This document shows positions 16,608 through 26,500 of a DNA stretch of 43,634 bases, piece by piece. Position 1 is the stretch's first letter. Each line of letters starts with the position of its first letter. This DNA is from Methanobacteriota archaeon (lineage in GTDB: Archaea; Thermoplasmatota; Poseidoniia; Poseidoniales; Poseidoniaceae): assembly GCA_004195515.1 (NCBI GenBank), contig PSPR01000024.1, positions 1 to 43,634 of the forward strand, in the 5' to 3' direction. The notes beneath the pieces were generated by a model. The model did no database searches, was not told where the DNA came from, and worked only from the letters and a program-made list of their open reading frames with translations. Both the position numbers and the translations under genes were made by a program.

Positions 16608-17264
16608 GAATACTACGATATCGCACAATGCATGGGTGATGTATGGTATCCAAATCGATTCAAATTTAATATAGAGCCAACTAAAACTACAACCTCCAAC
16701 AAATAAACCAAAGCATGCTAATAGGTTTAGGCCGATAGGGAATCCTAAAAACCAGAGTGCGAAAAAATGATGTAAAACAAATATCAATGCCGATAGAATA
16801 ATTATTGTATTTTTGCTGGATGATAGATGAGATAGCTTTTCGACTATGAACCATCGGAAGACAAATTCTTCTAAAACCGAGTTGATCAATATCCAGAATG
16901 ATGCTGCAGCGATATAAACAAATACATTGGTTAATCCAAATGGTTGAACCGCATTCCTTAGACTGGATGAATCAACTTTGTCGATTCCAAATAAGATCCA
17001 AGCCCCGATCATTATTACTGAAAATGCACCACCTATGAACATGGCTTCCTTGAAACCTCCACGTTTTGGTCTTGACCAAGATAACGGTTTTTTATCGACC
17101 TTCAGATGCCATAAAAGTGGCAATCCAAACATCCACAATTTTGTAGAGGTCCATGCGATTTTACCAATGACTCCATCTCCAGTTCCAAACGATGCTAGAA
17201 CCGAAATTGTCGGGGCTATACCAACTAGGAAAAGACCAAGCAGGGCCTTTGTTTTCGTTTGCAT
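16575..17264 (-). CDS. CPBP-family intramembrane metalloprotease (CAAX protease/Abi-like)
   Basis: A predicted membrane protease of the Rce1/CPBP group with about seven helices. The three family motifs are present: EEFVFRWF (EExxxR), FVLHHFFALW (FxxxH) and THALCDIVV (HxxxD). These supply the Glu and His residues of the active site. Substrates are unknown; some relatives act on lipoprotein or prenylated peptides. The start is ATG 17264, just past the YgfZ-like gene stop at 17270 on the same strand. Confidence 0.85.
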   Translation of the reverse strand: MQTKTKALLGLFLVGIAPTISVLASFGTGDGVIGKIAWTSTKLWMFGLPLLWHLKVDKKPLSWSRPKRGGFKEAMFIGGAFSVIMIGAWILFGIDKVDSSSLRNAVQPFGLTNVFVYIAAASFWILINSVLEEFVFRWFIVEKLSHLSSSKNTIIILSALIFVLHHFFALWFLGFPIGLNLLACFGLFVGGCSFSWLYIKFESIWIPYITHALCDIVVFSIGYWIIFIA

Positions 17265-17269
17265 ATGTA

Positions 17270-17917
17270 TCACTTACGAATTACCAAACTGTGGGTTTCC
17301 CCTATTGTCGTCGCATCTTCAGCGGGATTCTCAATCCGAATTAATCGCTTGCCTTGGCGCCCTCTTGATCGCATTCTAGCGAGGATTTCTTGGCCGATAT
17401 AACACCCTTTATTTTCATGGACAAGATGTCCCAATCCACAAGATAATGGATGAACATTTTGAGTAATTTCATGACCCTGGTGAGGTATAATGTTGTTAAC
17501 TCTATATTCATCAAATTGTTCTTTGGTGAGATTTTCTTTAGGGCATTTATCTTTAGGTCCAATGAGCAACCACCCTCTGAAGGTCTTGACTTTTGTAATG
17601 GAAGTACCAAGATTAATGTCTTCGGTTGACAACATTACTTGATTAGAATCTGATGCATCACCAATCGTAATCTTTGAGCCAAGTACTTTCGCAGTTAAAT
17701 GACTTAATATTTGGTCCTTATATGGTCCGTAGCCAACCACTGCGACAAGATCTCCGATTGGAATTATTTCTACCATATCGATAATTTTAGCGTTTTTTGT
17801 GGTGAAGACGGTGGTACAATTACCATCGACCAAATTGGTTGATAGGCCATCAATAAAATCTAAAATTCTATCTCCACGCAATATTAAAACATAGCCATCC
17901 AAGGCTATTATACCCAC
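17270..17917 (-). CDS. ygfZ: YgfZ/IBA57-like folate-binding Fe-S cluster protein
   Basis: A GcvT-fold protein thought to help build or repair 4Fe-4S clusters using folate. The family signature is NKGCYIGQEILARMRSRG, with the conserved Cys. The N-terminus reads ALDGYVLILRGDRILDFIDGLSTN (shown in part), the usual GcvT-like entry. I use GTG 17917 because GAGG lies upstream and the gap after the Fe-S carrier stop is then 10 bp; the track start would overlap that gene. At 215 residues it is shorter than E. coli YgfZ but similar to small archaeal and bacterial versions. It pairs with the A-type carrier immediately upstream, as ISCA and IBA57 do in mitochondria. Confidence 0.85.
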   Translation of the reverse strand: MGIIALDGYVLILRGDRILDFIDGLSTNLVDGNCTTVFTTKNAKIIDMVEIIPIGDLVAVVGYGPYKDQILSHLTAKVLGSKITIGDASDSNQVMLSTEDINLGTSITKVKTFRGWLLIGPKDKCPKENLTKEQFDEYRVNNIIPHQGHEITQNVHPLSCGLGHLVHENKGCYIGQEILARMRSRGRQGKRLIRIENPAEDATTIGETHSLVIRK

Positions 17918-17927
17918 ATTAAAAACC

Positions 17928-18308
17928 TCAGGAGAATGACTCACCACAGCCACAAGAAGAATCCGCATTAGGGTTATTGATCTTGAAGCCGCCACCCATC
18001 ATTTTCTCGACATAATCGATTTCGATACCATCGAGCAAATGGCTTGTAGCGTTTGGGATAAGTATTCTGAAGCCATCAATATCCAGCTCTTGGCAATCTT
18101 GGTCGGTGGATTCTACGATTTGTAAATCATACATGTATCCGGAGCAACCACCCGATAAAACGCCTACTAGAAGCGCGTGTGAACGGTCGTCACCAAAAGC
18201 TGATGCTAACATTTCATTGGCTTTTACTGTCATGGTTAGATCGACTTGGACGACCTCGGGTACATTGATTGTGATCGCTGGGGCTGAGTCACAGGTATTG
18301 CAGTCCAT
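17928..18308 (-). CDS. A-type iron-sulfur cluster carrier (IscA/ErpA family)
   Basis: Carries Fe-S clusters to target enzymes. The three conserved cysteines are in GGCSGYMYDL and SSCGCGESFS, and the family strand FKINNPNA precedes the last pair. An N-terminal stretch, MDCNTCDSAPA, adds two more cysteines ahead of the usual start and is not typical. The start is ATG 18308 rather than 18323. AT-rich sequence (AATAAATATTTTATT) about 40-50 bases upstream could hold its TATA box. The gene is followed by the YgfZ-like gene on the same strand. Confidence 0.92.
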   Translation of the reverse strand: MDCNTCDSAPAITINVPEVVQVDLTMTVKANEMLASAFGDDRSHALLVGVLSGGCSGYMYDLQIVESTDQDCQELDIDGFRILIPNATSHLLDGIEIDYVEKMMGGGFKINNPNADSSCGCGESFS

Positions 18309-18363
18309 GAAACTAGTTGGCAAGCAGGTTCCATATGAACATGTGTGCTAATAAAATATTTAT

Positions 18364-19719
18364 TTATTGGATTTGTTCGATTTGTAATTCAAATAAGCAA
18401 TGGTCGTGTCCTTTTGAAGTACATGCTCTCTCAGAAGCGATTACATCAACCCCATGACGCTCTTTCAGAATTCCTTCCAAAACCCCTTCGTCCATATGGC
18501 ATAAAACCGAACCTATGGCTGGTGATGTTTCACATTTTGAGGATTCCTTAACGGTAACAACTTTGGGTGGAACCGAATCTATCTCTAGATTCCCCATGCC
18601 CAACTTATTCCATTGAATAGCCAATTTAGTCCAAAATAAAGCATCATCTACTACTTCTCGGAATTCAAGAGCTAATTCGCGGCCAATTCTTTGGCCGACC
18701 GTACGCAATATTACAGACATATCGACACCGAGATCGTTTAATGTTGACTCGGAAATCCCCATTGATGGTATCTCGTTAGGCCGCCTCAAAATTGCATTTG
18801 TAAAGCCAACACCCTCTTGGTCATCTAGCATATTCTGCAATCTTTGGTAAAATGAGCCTTGACCAATGGTAAGTTGCAATGGTTCGGTAATCATTCCATC
18901 GACCAACCTTGCTCTTGCAGCAATATATGCTGTCGCGGTTGCCCATTGGCAACCAATCAATTCTAATTCTGCATTCAAAAAGTCGATGGACTCAATCAAT
19001 AATGCGGTATCTTCTTTGCCTCGACCGGTTGGTTTTGCTTCAACATTTACAAATTGAATCCCAACCTCTTGGTCAACAAAGGCACCCTGATGACCCATGT
19101 GGTCAAGGTGTCTTATCTCGATTCTATCATCGAGTTGGTCAAAAAATCTAATGGTATTTGAGTTTACATTTGCCACAATTTTGACAATTACCCCTCGTTC
19201 TACCGCTTCGGTAAGCGCATCACCGACACCTGAACGTAAAATATGGAGAATTCCCCATTTGCCTAATGTCAACCAAATACTTTCTTCAGATTCTGAAATG
19301 ACATTTTCAAAAGTTGCCATAATATTATGGCGGTCCTTGAGTACAGTAAAAGTGGGTTCTTGAAAAACACTCTCGGGATTCATCATTACCACATTATTCC
19401 CTTGTTGTATGTCATCTAAATGTTGCTGAAGCCTTCGAATTTGAGCCTCTTCAGTTTTGATCAATTGCTTGAAGATATCGGTAATTGGTATGCCGGTAAA
19501 CCTCATCGGTTTTTCCATGGTTGCCTTGACTAAGCCCTTGTCTTGCAATTTTTTCAAACTATTATACGCATCCATTCTACTAATGCCATTCATCCTGCCT
19601 ATTTCTGAGGCTTTTAGTGGCGGATGGCCATTAATTGCTGTGAGAATTTTAGCAAACTTCTCTTCCAAACCACCTTCGACCAAACGATTAATTACATCGG
19701 TCATGGGATCGATATTCAT
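18364..19719 (-). CDS. TrmB-type regulator with C-terminal V4R domain
   Basis: A 451-residue predicted transcription regulator. The N-terminus has the TrmB winged helix (PPLKASEIGRMNGISRMDAY, then LKKLQDKGLVKATM) followed by a coiled segment (EEAQIRRLQQHLDDIQQ). A middle domain (SIWLTLGKWGILHILRSG, VIVKIVANVNSNTIRF) looks like the phospholipase D-like sensor module of TrmB proteins. The last 150 residues form a V4R (4-vinyl reductase) domain: IGSVLCHMDEGVLEGILKE, VDVIASERACTSKGHDHC. V4R domains bind small hydrocarbons or metals through those Cys residues. It is co-directional with the TPR gene 6 bp upstream, and its targets are unknown. Confidence 0.82.
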   Translation of the reverse strand: MNIDPMTDVINRLVEGGLEEKFAKILTAINGHPPLKASEIGRMNGISRMDAYNSLKKLQDKGLVKATMEKPMRFTGIPITDIFKQLIKTEEAQIRRLQQHLDDIQQGNNVVMMNPESVFQEPTFTVLKDRHNIMATFENVISESEESIWLTLGKWGILHILRSGVGDALTEAVERGVIVKIVANVNSNTIRFFDQLDDRIEIRHLDHMGHQGAFVDQEVGIQFVNVEAKPTGRGKEDTALLIESIDFLNAELELIGCQWATATAYIAARARLVDGMITEPLQLTIGQGSFYQRLQNMLDDQEGVGFTNAILRRPNEIPSMGISESTLNDLGVDMSVILRTVGQRIGRELALEFREVVDDALFWTKLAIQWNKLGMGNLEIDSVPPKVVTVKESSKCETSPAIGSVLCHMDEGVLEGILKERHGVDVIASERACTSKGHDHCLFELQIEQIQ

Positions 19720-19725
19720 TTTTGA

Positions 19726-21876
19726 TCAACTCAAATTACGTTGTTGTTCTTTCAATAAAATATTACATCGTCGAATTTGCTCTTTTGCCAATTTGACCTG
19801 AGAATCATCAAGTCCACGTGGCATCGATTGCTCAAAGCACTTTAGTGCATCGGTAAAGCGTTGCATTTCTGCATAAGCAGTTCCCATATTGTACAGGGTT
19901 TTGCCTTGAACTCCTGACGGATTAATGATCATTGCTTGATGGTATGCTTCAACACATTTGGGGTAATCAGCCAAATAATATAGTGCATTTCCACGACCGT
20001 TTATAATTCTGATAACCATTTCATCATCACCAGCAAAAGAAGGTAGTGCCCGGTCGAAACAAGAGAGGGCTTCACGGTATTTTTTATCCTCTATCAATCC
20101 AACGCCTTTGTTATACCATTCAATATCTTGATTAGCGATAGATCTAGAATTAGCATTCTTGGGTACTGGTGCGCCCATCATATTGTTCGAAGCCTCAAGA
20201 GTTGCAGCTGCAAGGTTGATGTCAAGTCGTTCTTCTTGAACCACTTGAACTGGTTCAGGTCTTTCAGTCATCTCAGGTAGGGGCATTTGCACAACCGCCT
20301 GTTGGACCGCAGTTGGTACTACTTGAACCGCCTCTGGAATTGCTTGTGGCAATGGGAATTGTGGAATCGCTTCTACATGAGGAAGTGGTGCTGGTTCAGG
20401 TACTGGTGTTGGTGCCAGAAGGGATTCAAATGGGTCGGCAGCAGGAGGGGCAGGATTTCGCATGAGTTCTGCTTTTTCATGGCAGCGCTGTGCGGTAGCT
20501 AAATCGCCCGCAGCTTCGAGTGCACGAGCCAAACCGGTATTTTGAATTAGTGTTTTCCAACACATAACCGCTTGGGTATGTTGGCCGGATGCAGATAGGG
20601 CCCGCCCCATCAATGGTGTGTTTTGGTCACACAATCCTGCAGCTTCAGAGGCCAATGCTGGACCCTCAGGAATGGTTGGTGGAAGTCCAGTTGAGTTCTC
20701 CAAGATAGCGGATTCACCCTCAGCCAATTCAACTAATAAAGTTGCGAGATTGAGTCGAGTGCTTGGATCGAGATTTACCATTATTCGATGAGCATCTAGT
20801 AATGCGCCAAGGTCGCCATTTTGGTCAGCTAGTGAAATTAGCTGTGCGGCTGCTTTAATATAATTAGGATCTATTTCTAGTGCTTGTTCAAAGCATTTTT
20901 TAGCCGCTTGGTAATTTTCTTTTCTTTCATGAATTGCACCAAGATTAAACATTGTCTTAGCGTGGTTTGGATCGATACCAACCGCATGAGTAAATGCCCC
21001 GATAGCGTGGTCATCCAAGCCCATTGTCGCCATTGCGCTTGCAGCGATTCGCCAAGCATCAAAATGGTTCGCAGCATCGCCGTGAAGATGTTCTTTCAGT
21101 AGGTTAAGTGCACCTTTTGAATCTCCAGCACCGAGCAAAGATGTAGCCTCAGAACATAATTGGTCTAGGTCGATAGCGACGATACTGAAAGTATCTTCTA
21201 TTACTTCTTCAACAATTTTTTCTTCGAATAACTCTTCTACTGAAGAACCGACCGCAGTATGAATTTGCTGGCCGGAATTCATTTCTTGAGAATGAGGCAT
21301 CACTTTTGGAACTGTACTAATTTGAGCCCCGGCTGCTTTAGCCTTGTCGGTGATTGTTGTCAGCGATGGGTGGCCAGGGAAGTGGTCTAATGCCCGGGTA
21401 GCGATTTCGAGTGCGCCATCATTATCTTCGATACGGTCCAGAAGAACAGCAAGATTAGCCAATGCAGGTCCATGATTAGAATCGAGGTCCAAACAAATTA
21501 CAAAGGATTGTTTTGCACCTTTTGAATCTTGTTCTGCTTCGAGTAAAACACCACGGTTAAACCAAGCCATAGCATTTGACGGATCCATTGCAATCGCCTT
21601 GTTGAAGGCTTCTAGAGCACGGCTATGGTCCCCGTTGCGGTGAGCGTTTTCACCTTCGGTTACCAAGGCTTCGACATCCAACACAAAATCTTGCTCACCC
21701 TGTACTTCGACAACGGGTTCGGGTGCGGAAGTTGGTATCACCGATTGCACGACCTCAGCCATTGATGTCATCATTGCGCTGCTGATCTCTGCAGCGGTGT
21801 CAATCGCATTTGCGACTGGATTTTTGTCTGGAGTCTCTGACATACGGGGGGTCACCGGACTGAGGTCCACTTCCAT
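19726..21876 (-). CDS. TPR-repeat protein
   Basis: A 716-residue soluble protein with several tetratricopeptide repeats. Examples are AMAWFNRGVLLEAEQDSKGA, AKTMFNLGAIHERKENYQAA, IEWYNKGVGLIEDKKYREAL and KTLYNMGTAYAEMQRFTDAL. The N-terminus is acidic and Ala/Pro-rich. A Pro-Val-rich linker (PTPVPEPAPLPHVEAIP) separates two TPR blocks at about residues 460-560. Such proteins serve as scaffolds; no enzymatic site is seen. The start may be ATG 21876 or Met 12 at 21843. It sits just upstream of the TrmB-V4R regulator with 6 bp between them, so a shared transcript is likely. Confidence 0.85.
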   Translation of the reverse strand: MEVDLSPVTPRMSETPDKNPVANAIDTAAEISSAMMTSMAEVVQSVIPTSAPEPVVEVQGEQDFVLDVEALVTEGENAHRNGDHSRALEAFNKAIAMDPSNAMAWFNRGVLLEAEQDSKGAKQSFVICLDLDSNHGPALANLAVLLDRIEDNDGALEIATRALDHFPGHPSLTTITDKAKAAGAQISTVPKVMPHSQEMNSGQQIHTAVGSSVEELFEEKIVEEVIEDTFSIVAIDLDQLCSEATSLLGAGDSKGALNLLKEHLHGDAANHFDAWRIAASAMATMGLDDHAIGAFTHAVGIDPNHAKTMFNLGAIHERKENYQAAKKCFEQALEIDPNYIKAAAQLISLADQNGDLGALLDAHRIMVNLDPSTRLNLATLLVELAEGESAILENSTGLPPTIPEGPALASEAAGLCDQNTPLMGRALSASGQHTQAVMCWKTLIQNTGLARALEAAGDLATAQRCHEKAELMRNPAPPAADPFESLLAPTPVPEPAPLPHVEAIPQFPLPQAIPEAVQVVPTAVQQAVVQMPLPEMTERPEPVQVVQEERLDINLAAATLEASNNMMGAPVPKNANSRSIANQDIEWYNKGVGLIEDKKYREALSCFDRALPSFAGDDEMVIRIINGRGNALYYLADYPKCVEAYHQAMIINPSGVQGKTLYNMGTAYAEMQRFTDALKCFEQSMPRGLDDSQVKLAKEQIRRCNILLKEQQRNLS

Positions 21877-21942
21877 ATGGGATAAGCATTACCTGTTTTC
21901 GCTTGGGGCGCATTGATACCAATAATTCACTTGCATTGATTT

Positions 21943-22623
21943 ATGGGGCCCATGTTTAGCAATGATTCGGGCGGTAGTTTCACTTTGATTGAACCTGGTG
22001 AATTCAAAATGGGGGATTCTTCAGGGAGTCGATTTGAAAAACCCGTCACCATCATCAAAATCGAGCAACCATTCTTCATTGGGGTTCGTCCACTAACACA
22101 GATTGAATGGTTCACAATTATGGATTCAAATCCGTCAAAATTCCAAGACGGCTGGACAGCAGGCTTGAGGCCTGTCAAGAGAATTTCATGGCACGATGCA
22201 ATGGAATTTGTCAATCGACTCAATCAAATTGATCAAAAAGAAAAACTTGGCCTTAAAGGGAGTTGGAGATTACCGACCGAAGAGGAATGGGAATTTTCTT
22301 GCCGGGCCGATTCAACGAGCCGCTGGTTCCATTCCGATGTCGATAGAGAACTCGATGAAGTCGCTTGGCATGCAGGTAATTCAGGAGCGACTACTCGCGA
22401 AGTTGGTCAGAAAAAAGCCAATGAGTGGGGTCTTTTCGATATGCACGGAAATGTTGCCGAATGGACTTCATCAAGATGGCAAGGAGATGATTTGCGCCGG
22501 GTTCATCGTGGCGGTTCTTGGTTCACAGAATCTGATGCAACCAGGAGTGGGGCACGTGCAAGTGCAGTAACTGATAAGGTCAGTGATGGCATCGGTATGA
22601 GATTAGTTTGGTCACCATTTTGA
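21943..22623 (+). CDS. formylglycine-generating enzyme-fold protein (SUMF1/FGE-sulfatase family)
   Basis: A 226-residue single-domain protein of the FGE-sulfatase family. Motifs are IEPGEFKMGD, RPLTQIEWFTIMD, RLPTEEEWEFSCRA, LFDMHGNVAEWTSS and HRGGSWFTES. In active formylglycine-generating enzymes two cysteines follow the GGSW region and bind copper; here that segment reads DATRSGARAS and holds none. The only Cys is in EFSCRAD. It is therefore probably a family relative with another role, such as a ligand-binding or structural one. The start could be 21943 or the second ATG at 21952. It overlaps no neighbour and precedes the ArsC-like gene on the same strand. Confidence 0.85.
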   Translation: MGPMFSNDSGGSFTLIEPGEFKMGDSSGSRFEKPVTIIKIEQPFFIGVRPLTQIEWFTIMDSNPSKFQDGWTAGLRPVKRISWHDAMEFVNRLNQIDQKEKLGLKGSWRLPTEEEWEFSCRADSTSRWFHSDVDRELDEVAWHAGNSGATTREVGQKKANEWGLFDMHGNVAEWTSSRWQGDDLRRVHRGGSWFTESDATRSGARASAVTDKVSDGIGMRLVWSPF

Positions 22624-22649
22624 AGTACGATTACCTCCCCGTCATACCT

Positions 22650-22985
22650 ATGTCCTACCGGCTTTATCACAACCCTCGATGCTCAAAATCGCGTCAAGCA
22701 TTGTCATTATTGCAAATTCGAAAAATTGAATTCGATGAGTATCGTTATTTGGATTTAGGTGTTAAACCCGAGGATCTTGAGATTCTTTGTAAATTGGACG
22801 ACATTATTCGAACAGGAGATGCCGAATACAAAGCTTCACCCATAAACCTTGAAGATCAATACGAAGTAAATGCCTTATTGCAAACATCGCCAAACCTCTG
22901 CCAAAGACCAATTTTGATCGCTAATGGAAAGGCTGTCATCGGAAGACCGCCCGAAAACATCCTCACTCTTCTTCCTGAGGCTTGA
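22650..22985 (+). CDS. ArsC-like thioredoxin-fold reductase
   Basis: An arsenate-reductase (ArsC/YfgD-type) family protein with MSYRLYHNPRCSKSRQALSL at its start, giving the catalytic CxxSR site. LCQRPILIANGKAVIGRPPE near the end carries the two conserved Arg positions. The start is ATG 22650, since the track's extra residues lie in the end of the FGE gene. Without an ars operon here, arsenic resistance is not implied; many YfgD relatives have other thiol roles. It overlaps the 3' end of the PqqD-like gene on the other strand by about 23 bp. Confidence 0.85.
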   Translation: MSYRLYHNPRCSKSRQALSLLQIRKIEFDEYRYLDLGVKPEDLEILCKLDDIIRTGDAEYKASPINLEDQYEVNALLQTSPNLCQRPILIANGKAVIGRPPENILTLLPEA

Positions 22986-23364
22986 AAACCGTTACGACAT
23001 TTAGTCGAACAAAAACCTCGAGATATGCTTGAACTCTTGGCCCCACAGGTACGATATCTTCGTGATATAACCGCTCCATAATTGAGCAAATTTCTAAAAA
23101 ATTTCTTTGATTATCTATCAATTCCCAAAGCATTGATTGCGTTGGATGCATGGTTCTACGAACCTGCTTGGGTGCACGTAGAATTTTTGCCAACATTCTT
23201 TCGAAGCGATTGAAGGTTTTGGTAATTAAAAAAACTACCGATCGTCCACGGATTCCTTCGATTTCTGGATGAATCGCAGCATCGCCAATAAACTCCCACT
23301 CAACATCGAGTCGATGGGGGATGAATCGTGCCCAAGGGTGCTTTTCAAGCGCAGGATTTTCCAT
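22963..23364 (-). CDS. PqqD-like protein
   Basis: A 133-residue protein with the PqqD-type winged helix: RRTMHPTQSMLWELIDNQRN, FLEICSIMERLYHEDIV and YLEVFVRLNVVTVF. PqqD domains bind precursor peptides or act as adaptors, but no PQQ genes or radical-SAM partner are adjacent. An N-terminal extension (KHPWARFIPHRLDVEWEFI) precedes it. ATG 23364 overlaps the stop of the upstream small membrane gene (TAATG), so translation is coupled. GAGGGA lies a few bases upstream. Confidence 0.6.
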   Translation of the reverse strand: MENPALEKHPWARFIPHRLDVEWEFIGDAAIHPEIEGIRGRSVVFLITKTFNRFERMLAKILRAPKQVRRTMHPTQSMLWELIDNQRNFLEICSIMERLYHEDIVPVGPRVQAYLEVFVRLNVVTVFKPQEEE

Positions 23365-23558
23365 TATAATCCCTCGAGATTCCATGTGATCCACACCAAG
23401 CCAAGCATTGAAATCGCTCCCGAGATTCCAGCGATTCGCTTAAGCTCTTCCCGGTCACTAAAATTGTGTAACCACCAAGTGCAAACCCCAAGGATGGATA
23501 CTAAGGCCAATAGGCCGTACCACATCGGAGGCATAGTCACCATGGGTTTGGCGACCAT
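23364..23558 (-). CDS. small membrane protein, two helices
   Basis: A 64-residue protein, unknown family, with two predicted membrane helices: MWYGLLALVSILGVCTWWL and IAGISGAISMLGLVWITW. A charged loop, NFSDREELKR, lies between them. I use ATG 23558 because it lies 6 bp after the stop of the giant upstream protein; Met 23543 is an alternative. It is coupled by overlap to the PqqD-like gene. Confidence 0.55.
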   Translation of the reverse strand: MVAKPMVTMPPMWYGLLALVSILGVCTWWLHNFSDREELKRIAGISGAISMLGLVWITWNLEGL

Positions 23559-23563
23559 GGTCG

Positions 23564-26500
23564 TTATTGTGAACCTTGCGCCGCTTGCCAAGTTTCATAT
23601 TCAGCAAGTTTACGATTATATTCGGCAACCTGTTGTTCGTATTCCGACATTGCAGGGGCAGGTGCTTGAACAACCGGTTGAGTGGTGCTAGGCGGCCCTG
23701 CGAACGCGGTTGTTGCAGGAACTTGAGTAGGTGCTGCTTGGGTTAGTTGGACCGGCTCAACCTCATCCTCCTCATCGCCGTTTCTTCGGCGCAGAACCAT
23801 AATAATTACAGCTAATAAGAGAACACTACCCACTATGATGATGACTTGATTGGTGCTGATAATTCCTTCCTCGACCGGTGGTTGTGACCAAGATAATTGA
23901 GACGAGATTGTTTGGTTGAGGGTACCATCAGCATTTGTGATAAAGATCTCTACTTTGCCATCATGCTCCCCGGTTTGACGCATTATTTCACAGCGAATAT
24001 TGTACTTTTGTGGGTTGAGATGACCGGTCTCCAACTCGACGGTGATTGGTTCCAAATGAATCGCATTACCGTCGCACAAAACACCCCAACCTTCAGGAGC
24101 ACTTGCATTGATAGATATCGTTTCAGATTGGGTTGAAGTTGAGCTCAGGTTCACCCATAATATCCCGGCACTACCCGAATCGAGTTCGCCTTCTAACGGT
24201 GAGATTTCTCCTAAGTTAACAGCTCTACGTTTTGTAACCATCAGCATTGAATCTAGAGTATGCAAAATTGGTCTGCCGATCTCGTCAGATCCACCCTCTA
24301 ATTCGATTTTAACCGAAATTCTTGTATTGAGGGCAGTTTCTTCATTAACTAAAATCTCGGCAATTAAATCAATCGATTCGGTAGGTCCTAAATTTAAATT
24401 TATCCAAACTCCTGCTTCGACCGAGGCACCTGTGCTTGAGGAGAGAAATCCGATGACAAAATTTGTAGGTGGGGATGTGCTAATCTCCAATCTTGCTCTG
24501 ATTGTTGAATCTGCAGCATTGCCGATATTCCATGCAGTTGCATTGATGGTTTGTATACTACCTGTCTCTATTTCCATTTCTTGTCCAATGCCGTCCAAGC
24601 GAGGACTTCGGACGACTTCTGTAACCGCTTCAAAAACCTCTGAATTATCTTCAGGGGCAATGTCATCGCCAATCTCTGGACTAACAGATATTGTGATTTC
24701 ATGGTGTTCACCTGCGGCGATTTCCTTTATATTTTGCAAATCATAAGAAACGGACAAAGGAACCCCATCGGTCACATTACTTCCTTCGTGTAGTGCCCAC
24801 CAAACCCATGTATCAGGCACCCAGGGCAAATCGATAACAGCGGTATCGGCACCATTGCCGTCGTTGGTGATGAGAATGTTGATCAAATTTGCACTTCCAG
24901 GGGAAAGAATCGTTGGTGCTAAAGTGATGTTGAGTTTAAGATCATGAAGAGTGTCAACTCTGAGCCCTTGCCATCCATCGCCGATAATTAATTCACCCGA
25001 ACGTAAAGAAAGGGCTTTGGGCGAAATCATTGGGCCCGGATCTTGAGCTTGGGCATTTTGAGGGGCTGAAATTCTAACAGAATATGTAGATGAAGAACCA
25101 GGGTTTATCGCTAAATCTGGAGTTGTTAGTAATACGACCGACCAGCCTGTGGAGGTAGTCGCCTCGATTTGAGGACGGAAAATATCCATTCGGCTGGCAT
25201 TATTATATATTCTAAATGTAACATCAACGATATCACCTGCCTCGATTAATTGCAAGGATTCGACACCGGCATCAACCGTGATTTCGGCATTGCTAGTCAT
25301 TGCAGCAGCAACTTCGATGACCTCGGTATCGAGCCTTCTACTATCGTTGGTGCTGGTTGCGGTGAGCCAGACCTCTGCTGTAGTATCGGCTGGGGCATCG
25401 GCCGGAGTTGTGACGGTAAGCCATAACTCGACAGGGCTATCTGTCCTAACCAGTACCGAATTGGATTGATTCAAGGAGAGGTCAATCGACCAACCAGCCG
25501 GGATATTTTTATCTGCAACATCAATGGTGAATACATCGGTTGCTTCACCAATATTTTCCAATGTTATCGGGAACTCACAGGTTGAACCAGGAGCACATCT
25601 TGGGGTAATTTCAGGGACTATAATATCTGGCTCTCGGTCTGGTAAAACTTTGATAATTGTATTTAGGGAGTCCATTATATCGGAGTGAGTATTGCTTGAA
25701 AGGTTAACCGTAACAGGGAGATTTCCTTGGCTAGCATTTTCGTCTACCATTACCCGGAGATCAAAATCAAATGATTGTCCTGGTAGTAATTCAATCCCAT
25801 TCGAACCGATATTAGCACCATTTTCTTTGGCGAAATAATGATTCCATCCGATTGGAAGTCCGGATGCTATCGGTGTGAAAAGTTCAGATATATTTCCAGT
25901 ATTGGTTGCTCTCATCCTTGTGACCGACCAATCTCCAGGTAAACCACCTAAAGTGCTCACTCCGCCAATATCAACATTGAATTCTTCTTTCCGTGCCGCT
26001 TGGTCGTAAATAAAAACCATATCATCGATCCAGAACCCAATGTCTTCACCGCTTGCATCGGATGTAAACTCCAATTTAAATTGAGTATTTGCATGTAGAT
26101 GCTCTGCTTGAATCGGGATTAGAGGGGAATTCCTTCCACCAAAAGCAACCGACCATGTTTGCCAATTGACGCCATCGTTGAAGTTGCTATCAATCGAACC
26201 CGAAACCGAGAATAATTCATCCCAATTTCCGGCTCCATCCTTTACATAACCCTTCAGCTCATCACCGGTTCCAGCCCCACCGGTGTAGAAAAAGGAGAAA
26301 CCAATCGCACGATTATGGTTTGCTAAACCATCCGTCATATCTATGATTGGGGTGATGAGGGTTGAAACGGTATTTGCACTATAGGTCGATGATGACCCAC
26401 TCCCAACGTGGCATGCGCTCGATTGTGAAATCGAAGTATCGGAGTTTGTTCCGAATTGGCCGGTGGTAACCCATTGGGATAAGTCATCACAATTATCGTA

